Source: an uncultured Clostridia bacterium (lineage in GTDB: Bacteria > Bacillota > Clostridia > UBA1381). From it: a stretch of DNA of 16,123 nucleotides. Below are positions 1 through 6,454 of the stretch, piece after piece; position 1 is the first letter of the stretch, and every line of letters begins with the position of its first letter. A program made the position numbers and the translations under genes. Under the pieces are notes generated by a model that saw only the letters and a program-made list of their open reading frames with translations, had not been told where the DNA came from and did no database searches. Location: positions 1 through 16,123 of the forward strand of contig CALXSX010000014.1 of NCBI GenBank assembly GCA_944391265.1, given 5' to 3'.

Positions 1-469
1 CCGCCTTGCTCCTTATCCCGGCAACGAACAGCCTCTTAAATTTGCTGTTATCAAAAATAAAGCCAGTGAAATTTTTAAGTATACCAAGTGGGCAGCATAT
101 CTTAACGATTTTAATCCCAGTGAAAAAGAGATGCCTCCTGCATATATTGTGACTCTTGGCGACAAGAGTATAAAGAAAACAGGTGATTTCAGCACTGAAT
201 CAGCCATTGCCGGAGCGGTAATGTCTGTTGCGGCCGAGGCGCTGGGAATAGGCGCTTGCTGGCTGGGCGCAATAGACCGCAAGTCTATTTCAAAGATTCT
301 TTCTTTACCGGAGCAGTTTGAGCTTTTGTATTTGCTTGCAATAGGCTACTCAGACCAAACCTGTAAATGCGTCGATTCAGACGGTGACATTAAGTATTAT
401 TTTGATGAAAACGGTACATTTTGTGTCCCCAAGCGCAAATTTGATGATATTTTTATTAAAGTTGAATAA
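1..469 (+). CDS. Nitroreductase-family protein, 5' end outside the window
   Basis: The reading frame is open from base 2 (second codon frame) to TAA at 467-469, so the gene enters from the left and its start is not visible. About 155 C-terminal residues are present. The stretch ALGIGACWLGAIDRKSISKI followed by LSLPEQFELLYLLAIGYSDQ is the typical C-terminal half of FMN-dependent nitroreductases, where the G-x-G-x-C-W-x-G segment lies by the flavin and the LPEQF...LAIGY segment forms the final strand at the dimer core. Such enzymes pass electrons from NAD(P)H through FMN to nitro or quinone-like substrates; the natural substrate here is unknown. The gene ends 15 bases before coaX, whose ribosome binding site follows the stop directly, so the two are probably co-transcribed. 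I am confident of the family, not of the substrate. Confidence 0.8.
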   Translation, partial: RLAPYPGNEQPLKFAVIKNKASEIFKYTKWAAYLNDFNPSEKEMPPAYIVTLGDKSIKKTGDFSTESAIAGAVMSVAAEALGIGACWLGAIDRKSISKILSLPEQFELLYLLAIGYSDQTCKCVDSDGDIKYYFDENGTFCVPKRKFDDIFIKVE

Positions 470-484
470 TGGGAGGTAATCAGA

Positions 485-1252
485 TTGATATTGGTGGTTG
501 ATATTGGCAATACGCATATTGTGCTCGGAGCTTTTGACGGAGATGAGCTTAAGTTTGTTTTCAGAATAAGCACCGATCCGCAGAAAACAGAATACGAGTA
601 TGCTTCCATTGTAAGAAACATTTTTATTTTAAAGGGAATAGATATGTCCCTTATCGAAGGCGCCGCTATGTCGTGTGTTGTACCTCAGCTTACACAAACA
701 ATGAAAAAAGCGCTTAAGCTTTGCTTCGGAATCAATGCGGTTAATGTAGGGCCGGGGATAAAAACCGGAATAAATCTGAACTGCGATTCGCCGGCTCAGG
801 TAGGAGCTGATCTTATATGCTCCTGCGTTGCGGCGCACGAGTTGTATGGAGAAAACTGTATAGTTATCGATATGGGAACGGCAACAAAGCTTATAGCTGT
901 TGACAAGAATGGAGTATTTATAGGCCTCTCCATCGCTCCGGGCCTTGGCATGGGCATGAATGCTCTCGCTATGGGCACGGCTCAGCTTCCACAGGTTAGT
1001 CTTGACGCTCCGGACAGTGTTCTCGGTAAAAACACTCAAGACTGCATGAAAAGCGGAGTGGTAGTTGGTCATGCATGCATGATTGACGGGATGGTCGACA
1101 GAATGCTTGAAGAGCTCGGTGGAAATTGGAGAGTAATAGTTACGGGTGGCTTTTCGAGTATTATTGCGCCGCTTTGTAAAAGGAAAACGGAAATTGACGA
1201 AACATTTATTTTGAAAGGTCTTAGGGCTGTGTATACAAAGAACAGGAAGTAA
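485..1252 (+). CDS. coaX: Type III pantothenate kinase
   Basis: This cytosolic enzyme would phosphorylate pantothenate with ATP, the first step of coenzyme A synthesis. The 255-residue length fits the family. The N-terminus MILVVDIGNTHIVLG carries the ASKHA phosphate motif DxGNT (D6). GAD at 107-109 holds the expected catalytic base D109, and DMGTATK at 129-135 is the second phosphate/monovalent-cation motif, followed by the family-typical SIAPGLGMGMNAL segment. The start is TTG at 485: GGGAGG at 471-476 is well spaced from it, and upstream extension is blocked by the preceding gene. The family often has Arg after GAD; here it is Leu110, as I recall it also is in some clostridial homologues. 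Type III enzymes are insensitive to feedback by CoA and need K+ or NH4+ (family knowledge). The gene sits 15 bases after a nitroreductase and ends 3 bases before a terminator. Confidence 0.93.
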   Translation: MILVVDIGNTHIVLGAFDGDELKFVFRISTDPQKTEYEYASIVRNIFILKGIDMSLIEGAAMSCVVPQLTQTMKKALKLCFGINAVNVGPGIKTGINLNCDSPAQVGADLICSCVAAHELYGENCIVIDMGTATKLIAVDKNGVFIGLSIAPGLGMGMNALAMGTAQLPQVSLDAPDSVLGKNTQDCMKSGVVVGHACMIDGMVDRMLEELGGNWRVIVTGGFSSIIAPLCKRKTEIDETFILKGLRAVYTKNRK

Positions 1253-1254
1253 TT

Positions 1255-1297
1255 AAACCGGGGCGTTTGCTCATATATGAGCACGTCTCGGTTTTTT
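1255..1297 (+). terminator. Intrinsic terminator of the coaX transcript
   Basis: Three stem segments pair in register: AAACCG (1255-1260) with CGGTTT (1289-1294), GGGCGT (1261-1266) with ACGTCT (1283-1288, two G-U pairs), and GCTCA (1269-1273) with TGAGC (1278-1282), with a TATA loop and a 2-nt TT bulge at 1267-1268. The stem runs into a T-run at 1292-1297. It begins 3 bases after the coaX stop. Confidence 0.9.
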
Positions 1298-1350
1298 CTT
1301 GTAATTATTACTGAAATTGACCTTAGCCAAGGTAAAAATTGCAAAAAAAC

Positions 1351-1379
1351 TTGATTTTAGGTAATTTTTGTGTTATAAT
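1351..1379 (+). promoter_or_regulatory. Sigma-A promoter for gyrA
   Basis: The -35 box is TTGATT (1351-1356), followed by a 17-base spacer and a perfect TATAAT (1374-1379). A TG at 1371-1372 gives an extended -10. The start of transcription would fall near 1386, leaving about 73 bases of leader before gyrA. Confidence 0.8.
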
Positions 1380-1385
1380 AATACA

Positions 1386-1418
1386 GTGCACATATGTGTT
1401 ATTTTCGTATGTATGCAC
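1386..1418 (+). promoter_or_regulatory. 5'-terminal hairpin of the gyrA mRNA leader
   Basis: GTGCA (1386-1390) pairs with TGCAC (1414-1418) and CATA (1391-1394) with TATG (1408-1411), leaving a 2-nt bulge (1412-1413) and a 13-nt loop. The hairpin would begin at or very near the predicted transcription start. Its role is inference: 5' stem-loops commonly stabilise mRNA, but an operator in DNA is also possible. Confidence 0.4.
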
Positions 1419-1458
1419 GATAAATCTGATTGAAAAAATAATTGGGAGTGTGTGGTAA

Positions 1459-4032
1459 ATGGCGCGGAAAAAGGCTGAAAAAGCTTTTGATTTATCAGTT
1501 ATAGAAAATTCAAAGGTTGTTGACGTCGAGCTTAACAGCGAAATGAAAAAATCATACATCGATTATTCCGTGAGCGTTCTCGTAGGTAGGGCGCTGCCTG
1601 ATGTTAAGGATGGACTCAAACCTGTTCATAGGCGTATTTTGTACGATATGTATGAGGCCAACCTGCTTTATGAAAATGATTTTAAGAAATCGGCTGCAAC
1701 AGTCGGAGATGTTCTTGGTAAATATCATCCGCATGGTGACGGCTCTGTTTATGATGCAATGGTAAGACTTGCTCAGGATTTTTCACTGAGGTACCCTCTC
1801 GTTCAGGGTAAGGGTAATTTTGGATCGGTAGACGGTGACCCCGCTGCTGCGTACAGATATACAGAGGCAAAGATGACCAAAATTGCAGCACAGATGCTTC
1901 AGGATATTGAAAAGAATACAGTTGATTTTGTGCCTAACTACGATGATAAGCTCCGTGAACCAAGCGTTCTTCCGTCAAGGTTTCCTAATTTGCTTGTGAA
2001 TGGTTCAAGCGGAATAGCCGTTGGAATGGCTACAAATATTCCGCCTCATAATCTTTGTGAGGTCATAGACGGAATTGTCGCTGTTATAGATGACCCGTAT
2101 ATTACGCTTGATGAGCTTATGCAGCATATACAGGGCCCGGATTTTCCGACAGGCGGTGTAATTATGGGCATGAGCGGCATCAGGAGAGCGTATTCCACAG
2201 GCCGCGGCAGAATTATAATGCGGGCTAAGGCTGAGATCGAGGAAGATAACGGAAAAAGCAGAATAGTTGTTACAGAGCTTCCTTATCAGGTAAATAAGGC
2301 AAAGTTGGAGCTTCATATTAACGAGCTGGTACGAGATGGAAAGCTTGAAGGCATATCGTCTACACGAGATGAATCAGATAAGAATATAAATTTCATAATT
2401 GAGCTTAAAAGAGATGCAAATCCTAATGTGGTTCTGAATAACCTGTTTAAATTCACTCAGATGCAGGAAACATTCGGTGTGATTCTTATTGCCCTTGTTG
2501 ACGGAGAGCCTAAATGCCTGACGCTGCGTGAAATGATTGATTATTATATATCTCACCAGGAAAGCGTAATAAGGAGAAGAACTAAGTTTGATCTGGATAA
2601 AGCAAAGGATCATGCCCATCTGCTTGAAGGCTACAGGATAGCGATAGATTACATTGATGAGGTTATCAGCATCATAAGAAGGTCAAGCAGTATAGCGAAT
2701 TCAAAGCAAAACCTTATTGACAGATTTGGTCTTACAGATGTACAGGCTACAGCGATAGTTCAGATGCAGCTCGGCAGGCTGTCAGGCTTGGAACGTGAAA
2801 AAATAGAGGCGGACTATGAAGAAACCGTCGGAAAGATATCTGAGTACGAGGACATACTGTCAAACGAACCGCGCATACTTCAGATTGTAAAAGAGGATCT
2901 CACAGACATTAAAAACAAATACGGCGATGACAGAAGAACTGAGATTACTATGGTAACAGATGAGATAGATATTGAGGATCTTATCGATGAAGAGGATGTT
3001 ATTATAACGGTAACTCATAAGGGATATATAAAGAGACTCCCTGCTGACACATACAGGTCGCAGCGAAGAGGCGGCAGAGGTGTATCAGGAATGACTACAC
3101 GTGAAGAGGATTTTGTAGAAAATCTGTTTAGTACATCTACACACGATAATATTTTGTTCTTCACCACAAGAGGAATAGTCTACAAGCTTAAAGGCTACCA
3201 GATACCGGAGGCAACACGTACTGCAAAGGGTACTGCTATTGTTAATCTTCTTCCTCTCGAACAGGATGAGAAAGTCACTGCGATGATACCTATACGCGAA
3301 TTTAACAGCGGAGATAACCTTGTGTTTATAACTAAACGAGGCATGGTCAAGAAGACTAACATACTCGACTATTCAAAGATAAGAAGTGTCGGACTTCGTG
3401 CGATAGACCTTATGCCCGATGATGTGTTGATTCATGTGGACATTTCTGACGGAGACAGTGAGATAATGCTGTCAACCCATGACGGTATGGCTATAAGATT
3501 CAAGGAAAGCGATGTAAGAAATGTCGGAAGAACTGCCCGCGGAGTCAGAGGTATACGTCTGAGGGAAGGCGATTATGTCGTCGGAGGAGCTGTAATAAAG
3601 AACGATGCAAAATGCCTTGTTGTTACGGAAAACGGATTTGGTAAAAAGACTGATTTCGATGAGTACAAGCCACAGGGGCGTGCCGGAATGGGTGTTAAGA
3701 CTTATAAGATAACAGAAAAAACAGGCAGTGTAACAGGTATGACACCTGTAACTGACGACGAAGATGTTTTGCTTATAACTTCTGATGGAGTAGTTATCAG
3801 AATGCACGCAGAGGAAATCAGCACAATCGGCAGAAATACGCAGGGCGTGAGACTCATGCGTATGAATGGCGATGTAAAGGTGGTAGGAATAGCTGTCGTT
3901 GAAAAGGACAATGATGAAGAAACCGAAAAGCCTGTAAATGAGGAAGAAGAGGACTCTCAGGCAGAACAAGCAGATTCAGCGGTTGATTTGTCTGAAGACG
4001 AGATGTCTGCTGATGACAATATTGATGAGTAA
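1459..4032 (+). CDS. gyrA: DNA gyrase subunit A
   Basis: GyrA breaks and rejoins DNA through an active-site tyrosine and, with GyrB, introduces negative supercoils using ATP. At 857 residues it has normal length. The breakage-reunion domain covers roughly residues 20-510: HPHGDGSVYD at 90-99, GNFGSVDGDPAAAYRY at 119-134, with R133 and catalytic Y134. The GyrA box QRRGGRG at 535-541 marks the start of the DNA-wrapping beta-propeller and separates it from ParC. The last 40 or so residues are a strongly acidic tail, common in GyrA. The residue equivalent to E. coli Ser83 is Gly95, while the Asp87 equivalent is kept (D99). The ATG has GGGAG at 1444-1448. gyrB is not adjacent in this window. The gene has its own promoter and is followed after 24 bases by a cyclophilin gene on the same strand. 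Confidence 0.97.
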   Translation: MARKKAEKAFDLSVIENSKVVDVELNSEMKKSYIDYSVSVLVGRALPDVKDGLKPVHRRILYDMYEANLLYENDFKKSAATVGDVLGKYHPHGDGSVYDAMVRLAQDFSLRYPLVQGKGNFGSVDGDPAAAYRYTEAKMTKIAAQMLQDIEKNTVDFVPNYDDKLREPSVLPSRFPNLLVNGSSGIAVGMATNIPPHNLCEVIDGIVAVIDDPYITLDELMQHIQGPDFPTGGVIMGMSGIRRAYSTGRGRIIMRAKAEIEEDNGKSRIVVTELPYQVNKAKLELHINELVRDGKLEGISSTRDESDKNINFIIELKRDANPNVVLNNLFKFTQMQETFGVILIALVDGEPKCLTLREMIDYYISHQESVIRRRTKFDLDKAKDHAHLLEGYRIAIDYIDEVISIIRRSSSIANSKQNLIDRFGLTDVQATAIVQMQLGRLSGLEREKIEADYEETVGKISEYEDILSNEPRILQIVKEDLTDIKNKYGDDRRTEITMVTDEIDIEDLIDEEDVIITVTHKGYIKRLPADTYRSQRRGGRGVSGMTTREEDFVENLFSTSTHDNILFFTTRGIVYKLKGYQIPEATRTAKGTAIVNLLPLEQDEKVTAMIPIREFNSGDNLVFITKRGMVKKTNILDYSKIRSVGLRAIDLMPDDVLIHVDISDGDSEIMLSTHDGMAIRFKESDVRNVGRTARGVRGIRLREGDYVVGGAVIKNDAKCLVVTENGFGKKTDFDEYKPQGRAGMGVKTYKITEKTGSVTGMTPVTDDEDVLLITSDGVVIRMHAEEISTIGRNTQGVRLMRMNGDVKVVGIAVVEKDNDEETEKPVNEEEEDSQAEQADSAVDLSEDEMSADDNIDE

Positions 4033-4056
4033 ATAAAAGAAGGGATATTTTATCAC

Positions 4057-4539
4057 ATGGAAAAGATACTGATTGAGATAACAATGGAAAACGGTAGAAA
4101 AATGAAAGCAGAGCTATATCCGGATATTGCTCCGATTACTGTTGAAAATTTCACAAAGCTCATAAAAGAAAAGTTTTTTGACGGCCTGATATTCCATAGG
4201 GTTATAAACGGATTTATGATTCAGGGCGGAGCGTATCTGCCGGACGGAACTCATAAAGAAGCGGAATCAATAAAGGGAGAGTTCAGCTCAAACGGCTTTG
4301 AAAACAATCTTCTCCATACGAGAGGTGTACTTTCAATGGCGCGGACAATGTTCCCGAACTCCGCTTCAAGTCAGTTTTTCATAATGCATCAGGATGCGCC
4401 GCACCTTGACGGTCAGTATGCTGCATTCGGAAAAGTGATTGAAGGAATTGATGTTGTTGACGAGATAGCGCAGTCAAAAACTGACTTTTCAGATAAGCCT
4501 GTAAATGATTGCGTTATAAAATCTATTGAGATTATTTGA
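4057..4539 (+). CDS. Cyclophilin-type peptidyl-prolyl cis-trans isomerase
   Basis: It would catalyse cis-trans isomerisation of Xaa-Pro bonds and help protein folding. The 160-residue single-domain protein has no signal peptide, so it is probably cytosolic. The cyclophilin core is clear: FHRVINGFMIQGG at 46-58 with catalytic Arg48 and the Met/Gln substrate contacts, RTMFPNSASSQFFIM at 96-110, and HLDGQYAAFGKVIEG at 116-130. The tryptophan of human CypA that binds cyclosporin is not present at the LDG-x-x-x-FG segment, which is usual for bacterial forms and predicts weak drug binding. The ATG at 4057 is preceded by GAAGGGA at 4039-4045; a second in-frame ATG at 4084 would cut off the first beta strand and is less likely. 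It lies 24 bases after gyrA and 35 before the DnaD-like gene, probably one transcript. Confidence 0.92.
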   Translation: MEKILIEITMENGRKMKAELYPDIAPITVENFTKLIKEKFFDGLIFHRVINGFMIQGGAYLPDGTHKEAESIKGEFSSNGFENNLLHTRGVLSMARTMFPNSASSQFFIMHQDAPHLDGQYAAFGKVIEGIDVVDEIAQSKTDFSDKPVNDCVIKSIEII

Positions 4540-4574
4540 ACGTCGTTTTGCTATGTAACGGAGGGTGACAACGA

Positions 4575-5501
4575 ATGCCTGAGATCAGAATAAAACAGGA
4601 CAGCATATGTATACCGAGGCAACTTGCAGAAGAGGTTTTTCCCTCTACGAACGCAGTGTTTATCAAGGTTTATATACACATTTTGCTTTTATGTACAAAA
4701 AATAATAATGTTTCGTTTTCAGCGGTGGCAAATTCACTTCAGCTCCTTGAAAGTGATGTTATGCAGGCAGTCAGATTTTGGGAAAGCATAGGAGCATTGG
4801 AGCTTTCTGACTCCTACAGCAGCAGCCTTGAAGATGAGCAAAAGGAAGATTCCGAGCCCTCTGATAAGAGCCAGCATGAGGTTGCGTCAGAAATTGAAGA
4901 CGATGAAAAGCTTTCGGAGATGATTCAGCTTGCGCAGGAGGTTTTTGGAAGGACATTGACCGTTTCTGAGATCAAAAGCTTGTACTGGCTTTACGGCGAT
5001 CTTGGATTTTCCGCAGAAGTAATACTTATGCTGCTGGAATATTGCGTTTCAATAGATAAGAAAAATATGCCGTACATCGAGCGGGTTGCGAGTGAATGGC
5101 ATAAGAGGGGCCTTAACAGCATAGAAAAAGTGCAGCAGTTTTTGATTGATGAGCAGCAGAAAAAGGATTATATGTATCGCGTCAAGCAGGCGCTTGCGAT
5201 ACACGACAGGGATTTGACAGGCATAGAGGAAGAATATATTCAGAGATGGCATAATGATTACGGAATGAGTGTAGAGATGATTTCCCTTGCATATGAGTAT
5301 TGCGTACTTAGAATAAATAAGCTTTCTTTTCCTTACATGGACAAAATAATTAAAAATTGGCATGAGAAGGAAATAACTTCGCCTGATGAAGCCAGAGTGG
5401 AAAACGAAGCTCACAAAAACAGCAGAGAAAACCCTGACTTGTTTAAGGAAGCCGGTAATCCTGAGGACCTCGAAAGGCTTACGTGGGGAAAACTTGATTA
5501 A
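4575..5501 (+). CDS. DnaD-domain replication protein with two tandem DnaD repeats
   Basis: The 308-residue protein matches the Gram-positive DnaD/DnaB-like family, which remodels DNA and helps load the replicative helicase at origins and restart sites. Residues 13-76 look like a winged-helix domain. An acidic, serine-rich linker (77-111) follows. Two repeats come next, about 112-187 and 199-273, each with the pattern G-x-S-x-E-x-I...EYCV...PY-[IM]-[ED]-[RK]...WH, for example EYCVSIDKKNMPYIERV and EYCVLRINKLSFPYMDKI. The final 35 residues are hydrophilic and end in RLTWGKLD. GGAGGGTG at 4560-4567 supports the ATG at 4575. In many Clostridia this gene stands beside a dnaC-like helicase loader; here the next gene is on the opposite strand. 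Family is confident; the exact role at the origin or in restart is inferred. Confidence 0.88.
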   Translation: MPEIRIKQDSICIPRQLAEEVFPSTNAVFIKVYIHILLLCTKNNNVSFSAVANSLQLLESDVMQAVRFWESIGALELSDSYSSSLEDEQKEDSEPSDKSQHEVASEIEDDEKLSEMIQLAQEVFGRTLTVSEIKSLYWLYGDLGFSAEVILMLLEYCVSIDKKNMPYIERVASEWHKRGLNSIEKVQQFLIDEQQKKDYMYRVKQALAIHDRDLTGIEEEYIQRWHNDYGMSVEMISLAYEYCVLRINKLSFPYMDKIIKNWHEKEITSPDEARVENEAHKNSRENPDLFKEAGNPEDLERLTWGKLD

Positions 5502-5540
5502 GAAAAAACGGCAGGATAATCGTTTTTGTGATTGTCCTGC
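5502..5540 (-). terminator. Intrinsic terminator of the minus-strand membrane gene, overlapping the dnaD-like 3' end
   Basis: GCAGGATAATC (5511-5521) and GATTGTCCTGC (5530-5540) form an 11-bp stem with one G-U pair and an 8-nt loop. Read on the minus strand it is followed by CGTTTTTTCTT (complement of 5500-5510), a classical U-tail. On the plus strand only TTTGTGT follows, so it would be a weaker terminator for the dnaD-like transcript, but it may work both ways between the convergent genes. Confidence 0.8.
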
Positions 5541-5555
5541 TTTGTGTATAGGATC

Positions 5556-5852
5556 TTATATGAAATATGAAACAAGCATCAGAGCCGCGATTATTGCTAT
5601 AATGATATTGGTAAAAAAAATGTGCTTAAGCGAACTTGTGTTTTCGTTTTGCAGGGCATTTTGAGCCGCTTTGTAAATTAGCAATGCGCAGCCGCAGATT
5701 ATTGCCGGGAAAAAGAAAAATGCGAGCAGCATACCACCATTTTCAGTATTTGACAAAATAAATCTGAGTATTATCACATAATAGGCAATGCCGCTCAAAA
5801 GTGAGAACGTAAGCCTGAAGGATTTATTTGTAAACAGCTTTAAAATATCCAT
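5556..5852 (-). CDS. Small three-helix membrane protein, function unknown
   Basis: I do not recognise a family. The 98-residue product is strongly hydrophobic with three likely membrane helices, about residues 13-33, 39-60 and 76-97, separated by short polar loops (one with NTENGG, the other with NALQNENTSSLKH); there is no cleavable signal peptide and no soluble domain. It is supported as a real gene by full control signals on its strand: GAGG at 5860-5863, 7 bases before the ATG at 5850-5852, a strong promoter at 5882-5910, and a U-tailed terminator after its TAA (5556-5558). It runs opposite to all neighbours and is convergent with the dnaD-like gene and divergent from folA, so it is a single-gene unit. 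Function cannot be inferred from context. Confidence 0.75.
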   Translation of the reverse strand: MDILKLFTNKSFRLTFSLLSGIAYYVIILRFILSNTENGGMLLAFFFFPAIICGCALLIYKAAQNALQNENTSSLKHIFFTNIIIAIIAALMLVSYFI

Positions 5853-5881
5853 TGGTACACCTCGCAGTTTTTATATTTAAT
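5853..5881 (+). promoter_or_regulatory. Possible promoter for the folA group
   Basis: TTGGTA (5853-5858), a 17-base spacer and TTTAAT (5876-5881) form the best plus-strand candidate upstream of folA; a TATAAT at 5881-5886 is also present but lacks a good -35 box. It would overlap the divergent promoter region. The match is weak and the assignment tentative. Confidence 0.3.
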
Positions 5882-5910
5882 ATAATATCACACGGTGCAG
5901 ATGATGTCAA
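5882..5910 (-). promoter_or_regulatory. Sigma-A promoter for the minus-strand membrane gene
   Basis: On the minus strand there is a perfect TTGACA (complement of 5905-5910), a 17-base spacer and TATTAT (complement of 5882-5887), with TG one base before the -10 box (extended -10). Transcription would start about 23 bases before the ATG at 5852. Confidence 0.78.
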
Positions 5911-5950
5911 GAAAAGAATTTAACAAAGATTTTATGGGGAGACAGAACAA

Positions 5951-6454
5951 ATGAAGCTTATAGTCGCTGTTTCGAAAAGCTGGGGGATAGGAAAGGATAA
6001 CAGACTGCTGTTTTCTATTCCAGCTGATATGAAATTTTTCAGAGACACTACAAAGGGACACACAGTTGTTATGGGCAGAAAAACGCTTGAATCGCTGCCC
6101 GGAGGCAAGCCTCTGAAAAACAGGCGTAATATCGTTTTATCAACGAGCATAGATTCAGGCAACGGTATCGAGGCTGTACGTAATGTGAATGAACTTTTAA
6201 AACTGGTTGGTAAAGACACTGAAAATGTTTTTATAATCGGCGGAGAGAGCGTTTACAGGGAGCTTTTGCCGTTCGCAGATACAGCGTTTGTTACAAAAGT
6301 CGACGCTGAAAATGAGGCAGATTGTTTCATGCCGGATCTTGATTCCGACAAAAATTGGGTGCTTTCCGAGAAAAGCAATGATTATTTTGAAAATGGACTG
6401 ACATTTCGGTTTTGTACCTATGTGAGAAAAGGCAGGGATGGTGTTCTTGAGTAA
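5951..6454 (+). CDS. folA: Dihydrofolate reductase
   Basis: It reduces dihydrofolate to tetrahydrofolate with NADPH, feeding thymidylate, purine and methionine synthesis; it is the target of trimethoprim. The 167-residue length is typical. MKLIVAVSKSWGIGKDN is the N-terminal strand and Met20-type loop, IPADMKFF at 23-30 holds the catalytic acid D26, VVMGRKTLESL at 39-49 and NRRNIVLSTS at 57-66 are the NADPH-binding segments, and FIIGGESVYRE at 94-104 has the conserved Gly pair. The E. coli Trp22 position is Phe21 here. GGGGAGA at 5936-5942 precedes the ATG at 5951. No thyA is next to it. The 3' end overlaps the RpiR-type gene by 17 bases, so the two are probably translated in a coupled way. 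Confidence 0.95.
   Translation: MKLIVAVSKSWGIGKDNRLLFSIPADMKFFRDTTKGHTVVMGRKTLESLPGGKPLKNRRNIVLSTSIDSGNGIEAVRNVNELLKLVGKDTENVFIIGGESVYRELLPFADTAFVTKVDAENEADCFMPDLDSDKNWVLSEKSNDYFENGLTFRFCTYVRKGRDGVLE

Noticed and set aside
629..1072. 147-codon minus-strand open frame across coaX
   Set aside because: It is antisense to a well-conserved enzyme, has no good ribosome binding site and its translation resembles no protein; a shadow frame.
1320..1333. Small inverted repeat ACCTT-AGCC-AAGGT upstream of the gyrA promoter
   Set aside because: Five-bp arms are common by chance, and no second copy was seen in the window; could be an operator but unsupported.
3472..3969. 165-codon minus-strand open frame inside the gyrA C-terminal part
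   Set aside because: Antisense to the GyrA propeller; no control signals.
1459..4032. ParC (topoisomerase IV) in place of GyrA
   Set aside because: A full GyrA box (QRRGGRG) and a complete six-bladed-type C-terminal region with acidic tail favour GyrA.
5386..5664. 92-codon plus-strand frame across the dnaD-like 3' end
   Set aside because: Out of frame with the DnaD protein, runs through the terminator hairpin and into the minus-strand gene; no ribosome binding site of note.
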